From positions 499,380-563,379 of the forward strand of contig NZ_LMEV01000001.1 of the NCBI RefSeq assembly GCF_001426505.1: a DNA stretch of 64,000 bases. Direction: 5' to 3'. The position numbers and the translations under genes were made by a program. A model generated the notes under the pieces. It worked only from the letters and a program-made list of their open reading frames with translations, was not told the DNA's origin and did not search any database. Below, piece after piece: positions 7,862-19,027 of this stretch (position 1 is its first letter; each line of letters begins with the position of its first letter). Source of the stretch: Variovorax sp. Root473 (GTDB lineage Bacteria; Pseudomonadota; Gammaproteobacteria; Burkholderiales; Burkholderiaceae_C).

Positions 7862-8791
7862 TCAGGCCCGGTCCGCCACGCGCTCGCCGAGCAGACCCGA
7901 AGGCCGCAGCGTGAGCATCACGATCAGCACGATGAAAGCGAAGATGTCGCTGTAGTTGCTGCCCAGCACGCCACCCGTGAGGGTGCCGATGTAGCCGGAG
8001 CCGATGGCCTCGATGAGGCCCAGCAAAATGCCGCCGACCACCGCGCCGGCCAGGTTGCCGATGCCGCCGAACACGGCCGCGGTGAAGGCCTTGAGGCCGG
8101 GCAGGAAGCCCATCGCGTGTTGCGCGATGCCGTAGTTGGAGGCGTACATCACGCCGGCGATGGCCGCGAGCACGGCGCCGATGATGAAGGTGGCCGAGAT
8201 GACCATGTCGGGCCGGATGCCCATGAGCGCCGCGACGCGCGGGTTCTCGGCGGTGGCGCGCATCGCGCGGCCGAGCTTGGTGTAGTTGACCAGCCACATC
8301 AGCACCACGAGCGAGAACGCGGTGACGCTGAGGATCATGACCTGCGTGGGCGAGATCACGGCGCCGCCCACGTGGATGGGGTCGGTCGGCAGCAGGTTGG
8401 GGTAAGCCTTGTTGGTCGGCTTCCAGATGATCATGGCCAGCGTCTGCAGCAGGATCGACACGCCGATGGCGGTGATGAGCGGTGCGAGCTTGGGGCTGTT
8501 GCGCAGCGGCCGGTAGGCCACTTTCTCGATCACGAAGTTGAGGCTTGCCGCGACGACGCAGGCAATGATCAGGGCGACGAGGAGGATCAGCCAGCCCGGT
8601 GTGTTGGGCATTCCGTCCTTCATGAGCCCGATGATGGTCCAGCTTGTGAGCGCCCCCACCATCAGCACTTCACCGTGCGCAAAATTGATCAGATTGATGA
8701 TGCCGTACACCATGGTGTAGCCCAAGGCTATCAAGGCATACATGCTGCCGAGAACCAGACCGTTGATGATCTGCTGCAGCAATATTTCCAT
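7862..8791 (-). CDS. livH: Branched-chain amino-acid ABC importer, permease LivH
   Basis: A 309-residue permease. LLQQIINGLVLGSMYALIALGYTMVYGIINLINFAHGE is the typical LivH start; it is interrupted here only to note that the second half carries the conserved NFAHG. GIRPDMVISATFIIGAVLAAIAG and the terminal LRPSGLLGERV motif complete the match. The start at 8791 is used because family members begin MEILLQQ; an upstream ATG at 8833 would add 14 atypical residues. It is the first gene of livHMGF. The 240 bases between it and rarA probably hold the operon promoter, but I could not assign -10/-35 elements. No livK-type binding protein gene is adjacent. Confidence 0.93.
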   Translation of the reverse strand: MEILLQQIINGLVLGSMYALIALGYTMVYGIINLINFAHGEVLMVGALTSWTIIGLMKDGMPNTPGWLILLVALIIACVVAASLNFVIEKVAYRPLRNSPKLAPLITAIGVSILLQTLAMIIWKPTNKAYPNLLPTDPIHVGGAVISPTQVMILSVTAFSLVVLMWLVNYTKLGRAMRATAENPRVAALMGIRPDMVISATFIIGAVLAAIAGVMYASNYGIAQHAMGFLPGLKAFTAAVFGGIGNLAGAVVGGILLGLIEAIGSGYIGTLTGGVLGSNYSDIFAFIVLIVMLTLRPSGLLGERVADRA

Positions 8792-9031
8792 AACGCGATT
8801 CCCTATGTGTTGCACCTTGCGGGTGCCATTCACCTACCGAGGCACCGGTTTGGCGCCTCTGGCTTGACAAGCAAAAAACCAGCCAACATGTGCCGTCGGC
8901 AGGTTTGGTGGGCGGGATTTTAGACATGCCCCGGCGCTGTTTTGGGGCAGGATGACCGGGGTTTACCCGCTCACCTCATGCTGTATGTGGGTGAGGTCAT
9001 GCGCAGCGTGAGCGCATGTTGCAAGACAGTA

Positions 9032-10324
9032 TCAATCGTCTTTTTCAGCGTTGCGGCGGCGCAGCTCGCGCAGCTTTTCGCCGATGCGGATTTCGAGCCC
9101 GCGCTCGACCGGCTCGTAGAAAACCTGGCCTTCCATGCCCTCGGGCAGGTAGCGCTCGCCGGCGGCGAAACCACCCTCCTCGTCGTGCGCGTAGCGGTAG
9201 CCCTTGCCGTAGTCGAGCTCTTTCATGAGCTTGGTGGGCGCATTGCGCAGGTGCATCGGCACTGGTCGCGTGCTGTCTTTCTTCACCAGCGCGCGCACCG
9301 CGTTGTAGGCCTTGTAGACCGCGTTCGACTTGGGCGCGATGGCCAGGTAGACCACGCATTCGGCCAGCGCCAGTTCGCCCTCGGGCGTGCCGAGGCGCTC
9401 GTAGACCTCGGCCGCGTCGAGCGCCAGGCGCAGCGCGCGCGGATCGGCCAGCCCGATGTCTTCGCTGGCCATGCGCACGAGGCGGCGCGCCATGTAGCGC
9501 GGGTCGGCGCCGCCGTCGAGCATGCGCACGAACCAATACAGGGCAGCGTCGGGGTCGCTGCCGCGCACGGATTTGTGCAGCGCGCTGATGGTGTCGTAGA
9601 ACTGCTCGCCGCCCTTGTCGTAGCGGCGCATGCGCTCGCCGAGCACGCGCAGCAGCCACTCGTCGCTGATGTTCGTGAGCTTCTCGGCGCCGGCCGCGAC
9701 GGCCAGCGTCTCGAGCGTGTTGAGCAGGCGGCGCGCGTCGCCGTCCGCGTAGGCGACCAGGCGGTCGATGGCCGCCTCGTCGATGGCCGGAACCGCCTGG
9801 ATCGATTGCGCCCTGGCGACGATCTGCTTCAGGTCGCCTTCGTTGAGCGACTGCAGCACGTACACCGCCGCCCGCGAGAGCAGGGCCGAATTGACTTCGA
9901 AGGACGGGTTCTCTGTGGTCGCACCGATGAAGGTGAACAGGCCCGACTCGACGTGCGGCAGGAACGCGTCCTGCTGGCTCTTGTTGAAGCGGTGCACCTC
10001 GTCCACGAAGACGATCGTGCGTTGCTGCGTGAGCCCGTCGCGCGCGGCCGTGGCCTGCTCGACGGCCTCGCGGATATCTTTCACGCCGCCCAGCACCGCG
10101 CTGATGCTCAGGAACTGCGCGTCGAAGGCATCGGCCATGAGCCGCGCGATGGTGGTCTTGCCGGTGCCCGGCGGGCCCCAGAGGATGCAGGAGTGCGGCT
10201 GGCCCGACTCGAAGGCGATGCGCAGCGACATGCCCGGGCCGAGCAGGTGCTGCTGGCCGATCACGTCGCCGAGCGTCTTGGGACGCAGGCGCTCGGCGAG
10301 GGGCTGGTGGGTGCGCGGGGCCAA
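9032..10324 (-). CDS. rarA: Replication-associated recombination protein A (RarA/MgsA)
   Basis: An AAA+ clamp-loader-like ATPase that acts at stalled replication forks. LAERLRPKTLGDVIGQQHLL opens the domain, GPPGTGKTTIARLMA is Walker A, IVFVDEVHRFNKSQQDAFLPHVE is Walker B, and FIGATTENPSFEVN is sensor 1. The C-terminal RarA tetramerisation region follows (RMASEDIGLADPRAL, GYRYAHDEEGG). There is no in-frame ATG or GTG between the lolA stop codon and the conserved start of the protein. The best candidate is the TTG at 10324, giving 430 residues, with AGGA about 12 bases upstream. A spacing of 26 bases after lolA indicates an operon. The lolA-rarA order is common in this group. Confidence 0.9.
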   Translation of the reverse strand: MAPRTHQPLAERLRPKTLGDVIGQQHLLGPGMSLRIAFESGQPHSCILWGPPGTGKTTIARLMADAFDAQFLSISAVLGGVKDIREAVEQATAARDGLTQQRTIVFVDEVHRFNKSQQDAFLPHVESGLFTFIGATTENPSFEVNSALLSRAAVYVLQSLNEGDLKQIVARAQSIQAVPAIDEAAIDRLVAYADGDARRLLNTLETLAVAAGAEKLTNISDEWLLRVLGERMRRYDKGGEQFYDTISALHKSVRGSDPDAALYWFVRMLDGGADPRYMARRLVRMASEDIGLADPRALRLALDAAEVYERLGTPEGELALAECVVYLAIAPKSNAVYKAYNAVRALVKKDSTRPVPMHLRNAPTKLMKELDYGKGYRYAHDEEGGFAAGERYLPEGMEGQVFYEPVERGLEIRIGEKLRELRRRNAEKDD

Positions 10325-10350
10325 ACCGGGGACTGTCCTGCTGTGGGTGA

Positions 10351-10992
10351 CTACTGCTTGAGCACGTCGGCACCCGCGGGCGCCTTGAACTCGAAGGTGC
10401 CGGCAGGCAAGGCGGGGTTCACCTCGACCTTGCTGAACTTGAGCACCGAGCGCTGGCCGAAGCTGTCCAGGATCTCCAGGGCCGCGAGCGCATCGCCCTG
10501 GAAGCCGACCATCACGCTCTGCAACTGACCGTCCTTGTTCTTCGGCGTGGCCTTGACCCACTGCAGGCCCTCGCGCTCGGGCGCGGCTTCCAGCGCGAAA
10601 TCGGCCTGCAGGGCGCGCAGGTCGGCGGCGGAGGCAATCAGCGCCGCGGGCGTCGAACCCAGCGCCTGCGCCTGGGTGCGCTGCGTGACCTGGTTCAGGT
10701 CGGCGTCGTAGAGCCAGAGCGTCTTGCCGTCGGCCACGATGCTCTGGGCAAAGGGCTTGCGATAGTCGAACTTGAATTTGCCGGGGCGATGGAATTCGAA
10801 GGTGCCGGTCGACGTCTTCACGCGGCCCGGCTGGCCCTCGCGCGGCGGGGCCGTCACGGTCTGGGTGAACTCGGCGCGGCCGGACTTGACGGTCTTCACG
10901 AAGGCTTCGAGGCTTTCGAGCCCGTCGGCCCAGGCGCTGCCGGCCACCGTGCAGAACAGGCCGGCCAACAGCCAGAGGCGGGTTTTCTTCAT
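10351..10992 (-). CDS. lolA: Outer-membrane lipoprotein carrier protein LolA
   Basis: A 213-residue periplasmic chaperone with signal peptide MKKTRLWLLAGLFCTVAGSAWA. LolA features follow: RAEFTQTV, TGTFEFHRPGKFKFDYRKP, ADGKTLWLYDADLNQVTQR, and the late segment LEILDSFGQRSVLKFSKVEVNPALPAGTFEF with a final GADVLKQ. It takes lipoproteins from LolCDE and hands them to LolB at the outer membrane. It lies between ftsK (184 bases upstream) and rarA (26 bases downstream). Confidence 0.95.
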   Translation of the reverse strand: MKKTRLWLLAGLFCTVAGSAWADGLESLEAFVKTVKSGRAEFTQTVTAPPREGQPGRVKTSTGTFEFHRPGKFKFDYRKPFAQSIVADGKTLWLYDADLNQVTQRTQAQALGSTPAALIASAADLRALQADFALEAAPEREGLQWVKATPKNKDGQLQSVMVGFQGDALAALEILDSFGQRSVLKFSKVEVNPALPAGTFEFKAPAGADVLKQ

Positions 10993-11176
10993 GGGAGATT
11001 CCTCGGAAAAACGTTGCTGCGATGTCTGTCGACACTACCCGCAGCAGGTGCCGGCTTCTGTAGGCTTTGACGAAGATTTGCAGTGGCGCCGGTGCGCGTT
11101 TGCAAATTGCCTCTCAGCACGTAACCGGCCCTGCATCGGCGGCGATGGTGGGGCCGTGGGGTGGCGCGCTGGCGGC

Positions 11177-13633
11177 TCACTCCGCCTGGCGCGCGGGCAC
11201 GAGGATCTCGCGCTGGCCGCTGCCGCTCATGGCGCTCACGAGGCCGGCCTTTTCCATGTCCTCGACCAGGCGCGCGGCGCGGTTGTAGCCGATCTTCAGG
11301 TGGCGCTGCACCAGCGAGATGCTGGCCTTGCGGTTCTTCAGCACGACCTCGACCGCCTGGTCGTACATCGGGTCCTTTTCGCCGTCGCCACTGCCGCCAA
11401 GCAGGTCGCCGTCACCGTCGCCATCGACCGTGCCGCCTTCGAGCACGCCCTCGATGTAGTCGGGCTCGCCCTGGCTCTTGAGATAAGCCACCACGCGATG
11501 CACTTCCTCGTCGCTCACGAAGGCGCCGTGCACGCGGATCGGCAAGCCCGTGCCGCTGGCCATGTAGAGCATGTCGCCCATGCCCAGCAACGCCTCGGCG
11601 CCCATCTGGTCGAGGATCGTGCGGCTGTCGATCTTGGAGCCCACCGAGAACGCGATGCGCGTGGGGATGTTGGCCTTGATGAGGCCGGTGATCACATCCA
11701 CGCTGGGGCGCTGCGTGGCCAGGATCAGGTGGATGCCGGCCGCGCGCGCCTTCTGCGCGAGGCGGGCAATGAGCTCTTCGATCTTCTTGCCGACGACCAT
11801 CATCAGGTCGGCCAGCTCGTCGATGATCACGACGATGTGCGGCTCGCGGCGCAGCGGCTCCGGATCGTCGGGCGTGAGGCTGAAGGGGTTGTAGATGAAC
11901 TCCTCGCGCGCCTTGGCCTCGTCGATCTTGGTGTTGTAGCCGGCCAGGTTGCGCACGCCGAGCTTGCTCATGAGCTTGTAGCGGCGCTCCATCTCGGCCA
12001 CGCACCAGTTCAGGCCATGCGCGGCCTGCCGCATGTCGGTGACCACGGGCGCCAGCAGGTGCGGAATGCCTTCGTAGACCGACATTTCGAGCATCTTCGG
12101 GTCGATCATGAGCAGGCGGACGTCGCGCGCTTCGGCCTTGTAGAGCAGCGACAGGATCATCGCGTTGATGCCGACCGACTTGCCCGAACCGGTGGTACCG
12201 GCCACCAGCACGTGCGGCATCTTCGCAAGGTCGGCCACCACCGGGTTGCCGATGATGTCCTTGCCCAGGCCCATCGTGAGCATCGACTTGCCTTCGTTGT
12301 AGACCTGCGAGCCCAGGATTTCGCTGAGCTTGATCGACTGGCGCTTGGCGTTCGGCAGTTCGAGCGCCATGTAGTTCTTGCCAGGGATGGTCTCGACCAC
12401 GCGGATCGACACCAGCGAGAGCGAACGCGCCAGGTCTTTGGCGAGGCCGAGGATCTGCGAGCCCTTGACGCCGGTGGCGGGCTCGATTTCGTAGCGCGTG
12501 ATGACGGGGCCGGGCGAAGCGAGCACCACGCGCACTTCGACGCCGAAGTCCTTGAGCTTCTTCTCGATCATGCGAGAAGTCATCTCGAGCGTGTCGGAAG
12601 ACACCGTTTCCTGGCGCACCAGCGCGGCGTCGAGCAGGTCCACCTGCGGCAACTTGCTGTCGGGCAGTTCGTTGAAGAGCGGCTTCTGGCGCTCCTTGAC
12701 GACGCGGTCGCTGCGGGGCACCTCGGTCATCGCGGGCTCGATCTGCACGGGCGGCGATGCGGGGCGGCGCTTGGGCGCGATCTCTTCCTCGTCGTCGAAG
12801 CTCGGCTCCAGAGGATCGGAGGATTCGCCGAATGCGGCCTCCTTTGCGGCACGCATTTTCTTCACACGCGGCGCAGGCGCCAGTTCCTCCTCATCGCCAG
12901 CACGTTCGCGCGCGGCCTGCTTGCCCATGGCGATGTCGGCCGCCATTTCGCGCTTTTCGCGACGCGACTCGAACAGCGAATAGGCGCGAGCACCAATGCG
13001 CTCGGCAATCAGGCTCCACGAAAAACGGAACACCAGCGCCGAACCAATCACGCCACCTGCAATGGCGACCAGCGCCGAGCCCGTGAAGCCCAGCCAGCGC
13101 ACACTCGCCGGCCCCACAAGATAGCCAAGGGCGCCGCCGCCCGAACCCGGCAGGTGCGATTCAAGCCGGTACAGGCGTGACCATTCGAGCACCGTGCTCG
13201 CGCACAGCAGCAGGACGAGGCCGAACCAGAACGCAAGCCGGCTGCGGTTGAAGCGACCGCGCGGGGGGTGCTCGACCGCAGCCGTCGGCTCGCCTCCGCG
13301 CAGCCAGCCGGCCAGCGACGAAAGCCACGCGCGCAAACCCGCCGCGAGGCACCACCAGACGGAATAGCCGGCGAGGAAATAGCTGCCGTCGGCCAGCCAG
13401 GCGCCGATGCGACCGCCCCAGTTCTTGATTTCAGCGCCCGTGCCCGAGGTCGACCAAGCGGCATCGGACGGGGTGAAGCTCAGCATCGCCAGCAGCCAGA
13501 ACAGGAGGGCTGCAAACCCGGCGATCAGGGTGATTTCGTGAGCGAAGCGCAGGGCGCGCAGGCGCACGGGTTGCCCTTCGGCAGCGGAAGAAGAAGAGGA
13601 CGACGATTGAAGCGTATGGAGCGAATAGGTCAT
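11177..13633 (-). CDS. ftsK: DNA translocase FtsK
   Basis: An 818-residue septal DNA pump. The N-terminus has several transmembrane segments ([63 protein letters not shown]). A short acidic/basic linker follows (about residues 210-340), then the motor: [20 protein letters not shown] (alpha), Walker [18 protein letters not shown], Walker [12 protein letters not shown], and [23 protein letters not shown]. The C-terminal gamma winged helix ([31 protein letters not shown]) would read KOPS sites and activate XerCD at dif. The start at 13633 begins the cytoplasmic tail before the first helix; upstream residues in frame look non-coding. Confidence 0.95.
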   Translation of the reverse strand: MTYSLHTLQSSSSSSSAAEGQPVRLRALRFAHEITLIAGFAALLFWLLAMLSFTPSDAAWSTSGTGAEIKNWGGRIGAWLADGSYFLAGYSVWWCLAAGLRAWLSSLAGWLRGGEPTAAVEHPPRGRFNRSRLAFWFGLVLLLCASTVLEWSRLYRLESHLPGSGGGALGYLVGPASVRWLGFTGSALVAIAGGVIGSALVFRFSWSLIAERIGARAYSLFESRREKREMAADIAMGKQAARERAGDEEELAPAPRVKKMRAAKEAAFGESSDPLEPSFDDEEEIAPKRRPASPPVQIEPAMTEVPRSDRVVKERQKPLFNELPDSKLPQVDLLDAALVRQETVSSDTLEMTSRMIEKKLKDFGVEVRVVLASPGPVITRYEIEPATGVKGSQILGLAKDLARSLSLVSIRVVETIPGKNYMALELPNAKRQSIKLSEILGSQVYNEGKSMLTMGLGKDIIGNPVVADLAKMPHVLVAGTTGSGKSVGINAMILSLLYKAEARDVRLLMIDPKMLEMSVYEGIPHLLAPVVTDMRQAAHGLNWCVAEMERRYKLMSKLGVRNLAGYNTKIDEAKAREEFIYNPFSLTPDDPEPLRREPHIVVIIDELADLMMVVGKKIEELIARLAQKARAAGIHLILATQRPSVDVITGLIKANIPTRIAFSVGSKIDSRTILDQMGAEALLGMGDMLYMASGTGLPIRVHGAFVSDEEVHRVVAYLKSQGEPDYIEGVLEGGTVDGDGDGDLLGGSGDGEKDPMYDQAVEVVLKNRKASISLVQRHLKIGYNRAARLVEDMEKAGLVSAMSGSGQREILVPARQAE

Positions 13634-13727
13634 GAAAAGCACGGCGCCCAGCCCAAAAAAAAGAGGGCCGGCCGCCCGAACACTACAACAAAAGGCCATG
13701 GACGCCGAAAGCGCCCGGCCTATGGGC

Positions 13728-15534
<1,807 letters not shown>

Positions 15535-15620
15535 GGCCTTCCTCGCGTACGGGACACCGGCCCGCCGGGCCTGGTTTCCCGCATCTGCGTCCCTGCCGGC
15601 CCAGCCGACCCCGAAAGGGC

Positions 15621-15626
15621 TATAAT
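15621..15626 (+). promoter_or_regulatory. Possible -10 element ahead of rpmB
   Basis: A perfect TATAAT stands 156 bases ahead of rpmB in a 247-base gap after trxB. No clear TTGACA lies 16-18 bases upstream. The long leader between it and rpmB (about 15635-15780) has self-complementary stretches, but I recognise no known ribosomal-protein leader motif. Confidence 0.4.
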
Positions 15627-15781
15627 CCGAGGCTTTGCCGAAATAAGGTCCAGCTCCTATCGGGAGTCGGGTTGCGGCAAATCCGGGGTACCGCCACCCG
15701 TTTCTGGCGAGGTCAAGCTGCAAAACACCCTGCAATCGCCCTGATTGCGCCGGTGCCAGCTGTTCAAGAAAGAGTGTCCAC

Positions 15782-16015
15782 ATGGCACGCGTATGCGACG
15801 TAACGGGCAAAGGCCCGATGGTCGGAAACAACGTTTCCCACGCCAACAACAAAACCAAGCGCCGGTTCCTGCCGAACCTGCAATATCGCCGTTTCTGGGT
15901 CGAGACCGAAAATCGCTGGGTTCGCCTGCGCGTTTCGAGCGCTGCACTGCGCCTGATCGACAAGAACGGTATCGATGCCGTGCTCGCAGACCTGCGTGCC
16001 CGCGGCCAAGCTTAA
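15782..16015 (+). CDS. rpmB: 50S ribosomal protein L28
   Basis: A 77-residue basic protein beginning [29 protein letters not shown], with the parts [10 protein letters not shown] and [12 protein letters not shown] diagnostic of L28. The C-terminus [25 protein letters not shown] is also typical. It is an assembly and inter-domain protein of the large ribosomal subunit. It is cotranscribed with rpmG, which starts 11 bases later, the usual arrangement in proteobacteria. Confidence 0.98.
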   Translation: MARVCDVTGKGPMVGNNVSHANNKTKRRFLPNLQYRRFWVETENRWVRLRVSSAALRLIDKNGIDAVLADLRARGQA

Positions 16016-16026
16016 GGAGCTGAATC

Positions 16027-16200
16027 ATGGCAACGAGCAAAGGCGGACGCGAAAAGATCAAGCTGGAATCCACCGCGGGTACCGGCCACTTCTACACGAC
16101 GAGCAAGAACAAGAAGACGATGCCTGAAAAGATGTCGATCATGAAGTTCGACCCCAAGGCACGCAAGCACGTCGAATACAAGGAAATCAAGCTGAAGTAA
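16027..16200 (+). CDS. rpmG: 50S ribosomal protein L33
   Basis: A 57-residue protein beginning [20 protein letters not shown] and continuing [37 protein letters not shown] in two readable halves. This is the L33 form without the zinc-binding cysteine pairs, the usual C-minus type of beta- and gammaproteobacteria. AAGGAG is placed well ahead of the ATG at 16027. It is the second gene of the rpmBG operon and is followed 20 bases later by a strong terminator. Confidence 0.97.
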   Translation: MATSKGGREKIKLESTAGTGHFYTTSKNKKTMPEKMSIMKFDPKARKHVEYKEIKLK

Positions 16201-16220
16201 TTCAGCCTGCTCTCCCAAAA

Positions 16221-16247
16221 AACCCGCTGCTCACCAGCGGGTTTTTT
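16221..16247 (+). terminator. Rho-independent terminator of rpmBG
   Basis: AACCCGCTG and CAGCGGGTT form a nine-pair stem with a short loop, followed by six T residues, 20 bases after the rpmG stop codon. Confidence 0.9.
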
Positions 16248-16286
16248 ATTGCCTGTCATTTTTGCAAAAGCAGAAAAAGCAGGCGC

Positions 16287-16312
16287 AAAAAAAGCCGACC
16301 CTCAGGTCGGCT
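16287..16312 (-). terminator. Rho-independent terminator of the desaturase gene
   Basis: GCCGACC/GGTCGGC is a seven-pair stem with a four-base loop. On the minus strand it is followed by seven T residues (the A-run at 16287-16293). It ends the desaturase transcript, whose stop codon is at 16363. Confidence 0.8.
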
Positions 16313-16362
16313 TCTTTATTGAGCGAGAGCAACAGCGCGCGAGGCGCTGCCCCTTTGCTTCG

Positions 16363-17577
16363 TCAAGCGCGTGCAGCGCGCAGGCGGGTCGAGAACTCGC
16401 GCAGGCCGGCGATGCCGCTGGCTTCCGCACGGTGGCACCAGGCCGCCAGATCGGCCGCCAGCTGCTCGCGCGATTGCGAGGTGTTCAACCAGAGCTGACG
16501 CAGCTCTTCGCGCATCGTGACCATCTTGTCGAGCACTGGGTGCGCGGCACGGGCCTGCACCAGATGGGTGCGCGCCGAGGCGGGCACCTTGTCGTCGTCG
16601 CGATGCAGCCAGCGCTTGGCGGCCTTGAGCACCGACAGGTCGGCGCCCTTGGCCTTCAGCACCGCGATTTCCTCGCTGGTCGCACGGCGCATTTCGCGGG
16701 CGTAGCCGGCCATCACTTCGTAGCGGTTGGCAATGACGGCCTCGAGCGTCTTCTCGTTGGCCACGGGCTGGATGTCGCCCATCTGCATCTTTGGCGGCAC
16801 CTTCTTGACCTTGGCCCAGCCGAGCTTCTGGAACACCTGGATGTAGACCCAGCCGATGTCGAACTCGTACTTCTTGACCGAGAACTTTGCCGAAGTCGGG
16901 TACGTGTGGTGGTTGTTGTGCAGCTCTTCGCCACCGATGATCAGGCCCCAGGGCATGATGTTGCGGCTGGCGTCGGCCGCCTCGAAGTTGCGGTAGCCCC
17001 AGTAGTGGCCGATGCCGTTGATGATGCCGGCGGCGGTGATCGGGATCCAGAGCATCTGGACCGCCCACACGGTCAGGCCGAGCGCGCCGAACAGCGCCAG
17101 GTTGATCACCAGCATCAGGCCCACGCCTTGCCAGCTGTAGCGCGTGTACAGGTTGCGCTCGATCCAGTCATCGGGCGTGCCGTGACCGTAGCGCTCCATC
17201 GTTTCCTTGTTCTTCGATTCCTTGCGGTACAGCTCGGCGCCGCGCCAGAAGACTTCGTCGATGCCCTTGACCTGCGGGCTGTGCGGGTCGTCGGCGGTTT
17301 CGCATTTCGCGTGGTGCTTGCGGTGGATGGCGACCCATTCCTTCGTCACCATGCCGGTGCCGAGCCAGAGCCAGAAACGGAAGAAGTGCGAGGGGATCGG
17401 ACCGAGGTCCATCGCCTTGTGCGTCTGCGTGCGGTGCAGAAAAATCGTCACCGCTGCGATGGTGATGTGCGTAGTGACGAGCGTGTACAGCACGACTTGC
17501 CACCAGGCAATGTCCCACAGGCCGTGTCCGAGCCATTGGATGACCGCGTTCAGAACGGCGGAGTCAGGAAGCATCAT
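16363..17577 (-). CDS. Acyl-CoA/fatty-acid desaturase, copy 1
   Basis: A 404-residue integral-membrane di-iron desaturase of the stearoyl-CoA delta-9 type. The three histidine boxes are HRTQTH (from residue 48), HRKHH (in AIHRKHHAKCETADDPHSP) and HNNHH (in GGEELHNNHHTYPTSAKFS). Hydrophobic pairs flank them (VVLYTLVTTHITIAAVTIFL, VGLMLVINLALFGALGL). NGIGHYWGYRNFEAADASRN supplies the additional conserved histidine. It inserts a double bond into saturated acyl chains using O2, raising membrane fluidity. The C-terminal 120 residues form a helical, charged extension beyond the catalytic domain. A second, closely related copy lies at 47435-48619. It is monocistronic, with its own terminator. Confidence 0.9.
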   Translation of the reverse strand: MMLPDSAVLNAVIQWLGHGLWDIAWWQVVLYTLVTTHITIAAVTIFLHRTQTHKAMDLGPIPSHFFRFWLWLGTGMVTKEWVAIHRKHHAKCETADDPHSPQVKGIDEVFWRGAELYRKESKNKETMERYGHGTPDDWIERNLYTRYSWQGVGLMLVINLALFGALGLTVWAVQMLWIPITAAGIINGIGHYWGYRNFEAADASRNIMPWGLIIGGEELHNNHHTYPTSAKFSVKKYEFDIGWVYIQVFQKLGWAKVKKVPPKMQMGDIQPVANEKTLEAVIANRYEVMAGYAREMRRATSEEIAVLKAKGADLSVLKAAKRWLHRDDDKVPASARTHLVQARAAHPVLDKMVTMREELRQLWLNTSQSREQLAADLAAWCHRAEASGIAGLREFSTRLRAARA

Positions 17578-17712
17578 TGAGTCAGGTACTCCATGGCCAC
17601 ACGAAGGTGCAGCCTTCAGTAAGTAACCCGCGATTTTAGGATGTCAGGGCCAAAACGAGGCCTTTTGTCCTTTTGTCACACCGCAGATTTACCCTAGTTT
17701 GGAGCCCCCTCC

Positions 17713-18984
17713 CTATTTCCGGTTCCACACGGCGGCAAAAAATCCATCGGTGGCGTGGCGATGAGGCCACAAACGCAGGTAGCGCCGGCCATCTTCCCCG
17801 CCCGCGCAAAGGGTCTCGGCGCCCTCCACCTTGAGGCTCTGGAGCAATTCCGCCGCGTCCACGGGCTCGAAATCGGGGTTCGCGACGGAAAAAGCTTCCG
17901 CGATGGCCTCGTTTTCCTCCGGCAGGACGCTGCAGGTGGCGTACACCAGCCGACCGCCCGACTTCACCAGCCGCGCCGCGCTTTGCAGGATGGCGGTCTG
18001 CTTGGCCGTCAGTTCAGCCACCGACTTGGCCGATTGCCGCCATTTGAGGTCCGGGTTGCGGCGCAGCGTGCCGAGCCCCGAACAGGGCGCGTCGACCAGC
18101 ACGCGGTCGATCTTGCCGGCCAGGCGCTTGATCCGGTCGTCGCGCTCGTGGGCAATCGCGGCCGGATGCACATTCGAGAGCTTGCTGCGCGCCAGCCGCG
18201 GCTTGAGCGCGTCCAGGCGGTGGGCCGACGTGTCGAAGGCGTAGAGCCGGCCGGTGTTGCGCATGGTCGCGCCAATGGCCAGGGTCTTGCCGCCGGCGCC
18301 GGCGCAGAAATCGACCACCATTTCGCCGCGCTTGGCGTCCAGCAGCAGCGCGAGCAGCTGGGAGCCCTCGTCCTGCACCTCGATGGCGCCGCGCACGAAC
18401 GCGTCGAGCTTGGTCAGCGCCGGCTTGCCGTCGATGCGCAAGCCCCAGGGCGAAAACGGCGTCACTTCAGATTTGATAGCAGCCTTCGCAAGCTCTGCCT
18501 TCACTTCCGAGCGTTTGTCCGTGAAAGCATTGACGCGCAGATCGAGCGGCGCCGGCTGCTGCAGGCTCTCGACCATCGGCCAGAAGCCATCGCCCAGCTG
18601 CGCCTTGAGCGGTGCGACCAGCCATTCGGGCAGGTTGTGGCGATGGCGTTCGAGCAGGTCATCGGGCTTGACGGCGTCGCAGTTGTCGAGCCAGCGCTTC
18701 TCGGTGTCGTTGAGCGCGCTCTTCAGGAAGTCGCGCGGGCCATGAAAGCCCAGGATCGCCATGCGGCGCTCCTTCGAACCGCTGCCCGAGGGCGACAGGT
18801 GATCGAACAGCAGCTTCTTGCGAAGCACGGTGTAGACGGTCTCGGCGAGCGTCGCGCGCTCGCGCGGGCCGAACTCGCGGTGGTCGCGGAAAAAGCGCGA
18901 AACGACCTGGTCGGCCGGGTGATCGAATTTCAGGACCAGGCCGACCAGATCGGCGGTGGCCTCCAACAGGGCTTTGGGATGCAT
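17713..18984 (-). CDS. rsmB: 16S rRNA (cytosine-C5) methyltransferase, RsmB-like
   Basis: A 423-residue RsmB/NOP-family RNA m5C methyltransferase. An N-terminal NusB-like helical domain (residues 1-130, EFGPRERATLAETVYTVLR) precedes the Rossmann methyltransferase. SAM is bound by VVDFCAGAGGKTLAIGA and YAFDTSAHRLDAL. The two catalytic cysteines are in VLVDAPCSGLGTLRRNPDLKW and YATCSVLPEENEA. It is expected to make m5C967 in 16S rRNA. RsmB is preferred over RsmF because of the NusB-like domain, but annotation within the family is not certain. It is followed after 43 bases (upstream on this strand) by the M48 peptidase gene. Confidence 0.85.
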   Translation of the reverse strand: MHPKALLEATADLVGLVLKFDHPADQVVSRFFRDHREFGPRERATLAETVYTVLRKKLLFDHLSPSGSGSKERRMAILGFHGPRDFLKSALNDTEKRWLDNCDAVKPDDLLERHRHNLPEWLVAPLKAQLGDGFWPMVESLQQPAPLDLRVNAFTDKRSEVKAELAKAAIKSEVTPFSPWGLRIDGKPALTKLDAFVRGAIEVQDEGSQLLALLLDAKRGEMVVDFCAGAGGKTLAIGATMRNTGRLYAFDTSAHRLDALKPRLARSKLSNVHPAAIAHERDDRIKRLAGKIDRVLVDAPCSGLGTLRRNPDLKWRQSAKSVAELTAKQTAILQSAARLVKSGGRLVYATCSVLPEENEAIAEAFSVANPDFEPVDAAELLQSLKVEGAETLCAGGEDGRRYLRLWPHRHATDGFFAAVWNRK

Positions 18985-19027
18985 AGCCCCGATTGTCTCA
19001 GCCGGCCGGTCTTGCGGCCGAAACGCC

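Noticed and set aside
8792-9031. Possible small gene or RNA upstream of livH
   Set aside because: No conserved structure or credible start; it most likely holds the liv promoter.
15535-15781. tRNA or riboswitch in the trxB-rpmB gap
   Set aside because: Self-complementary stretches exist, but no cloverleaf or known ribosomal leader could be drawn.
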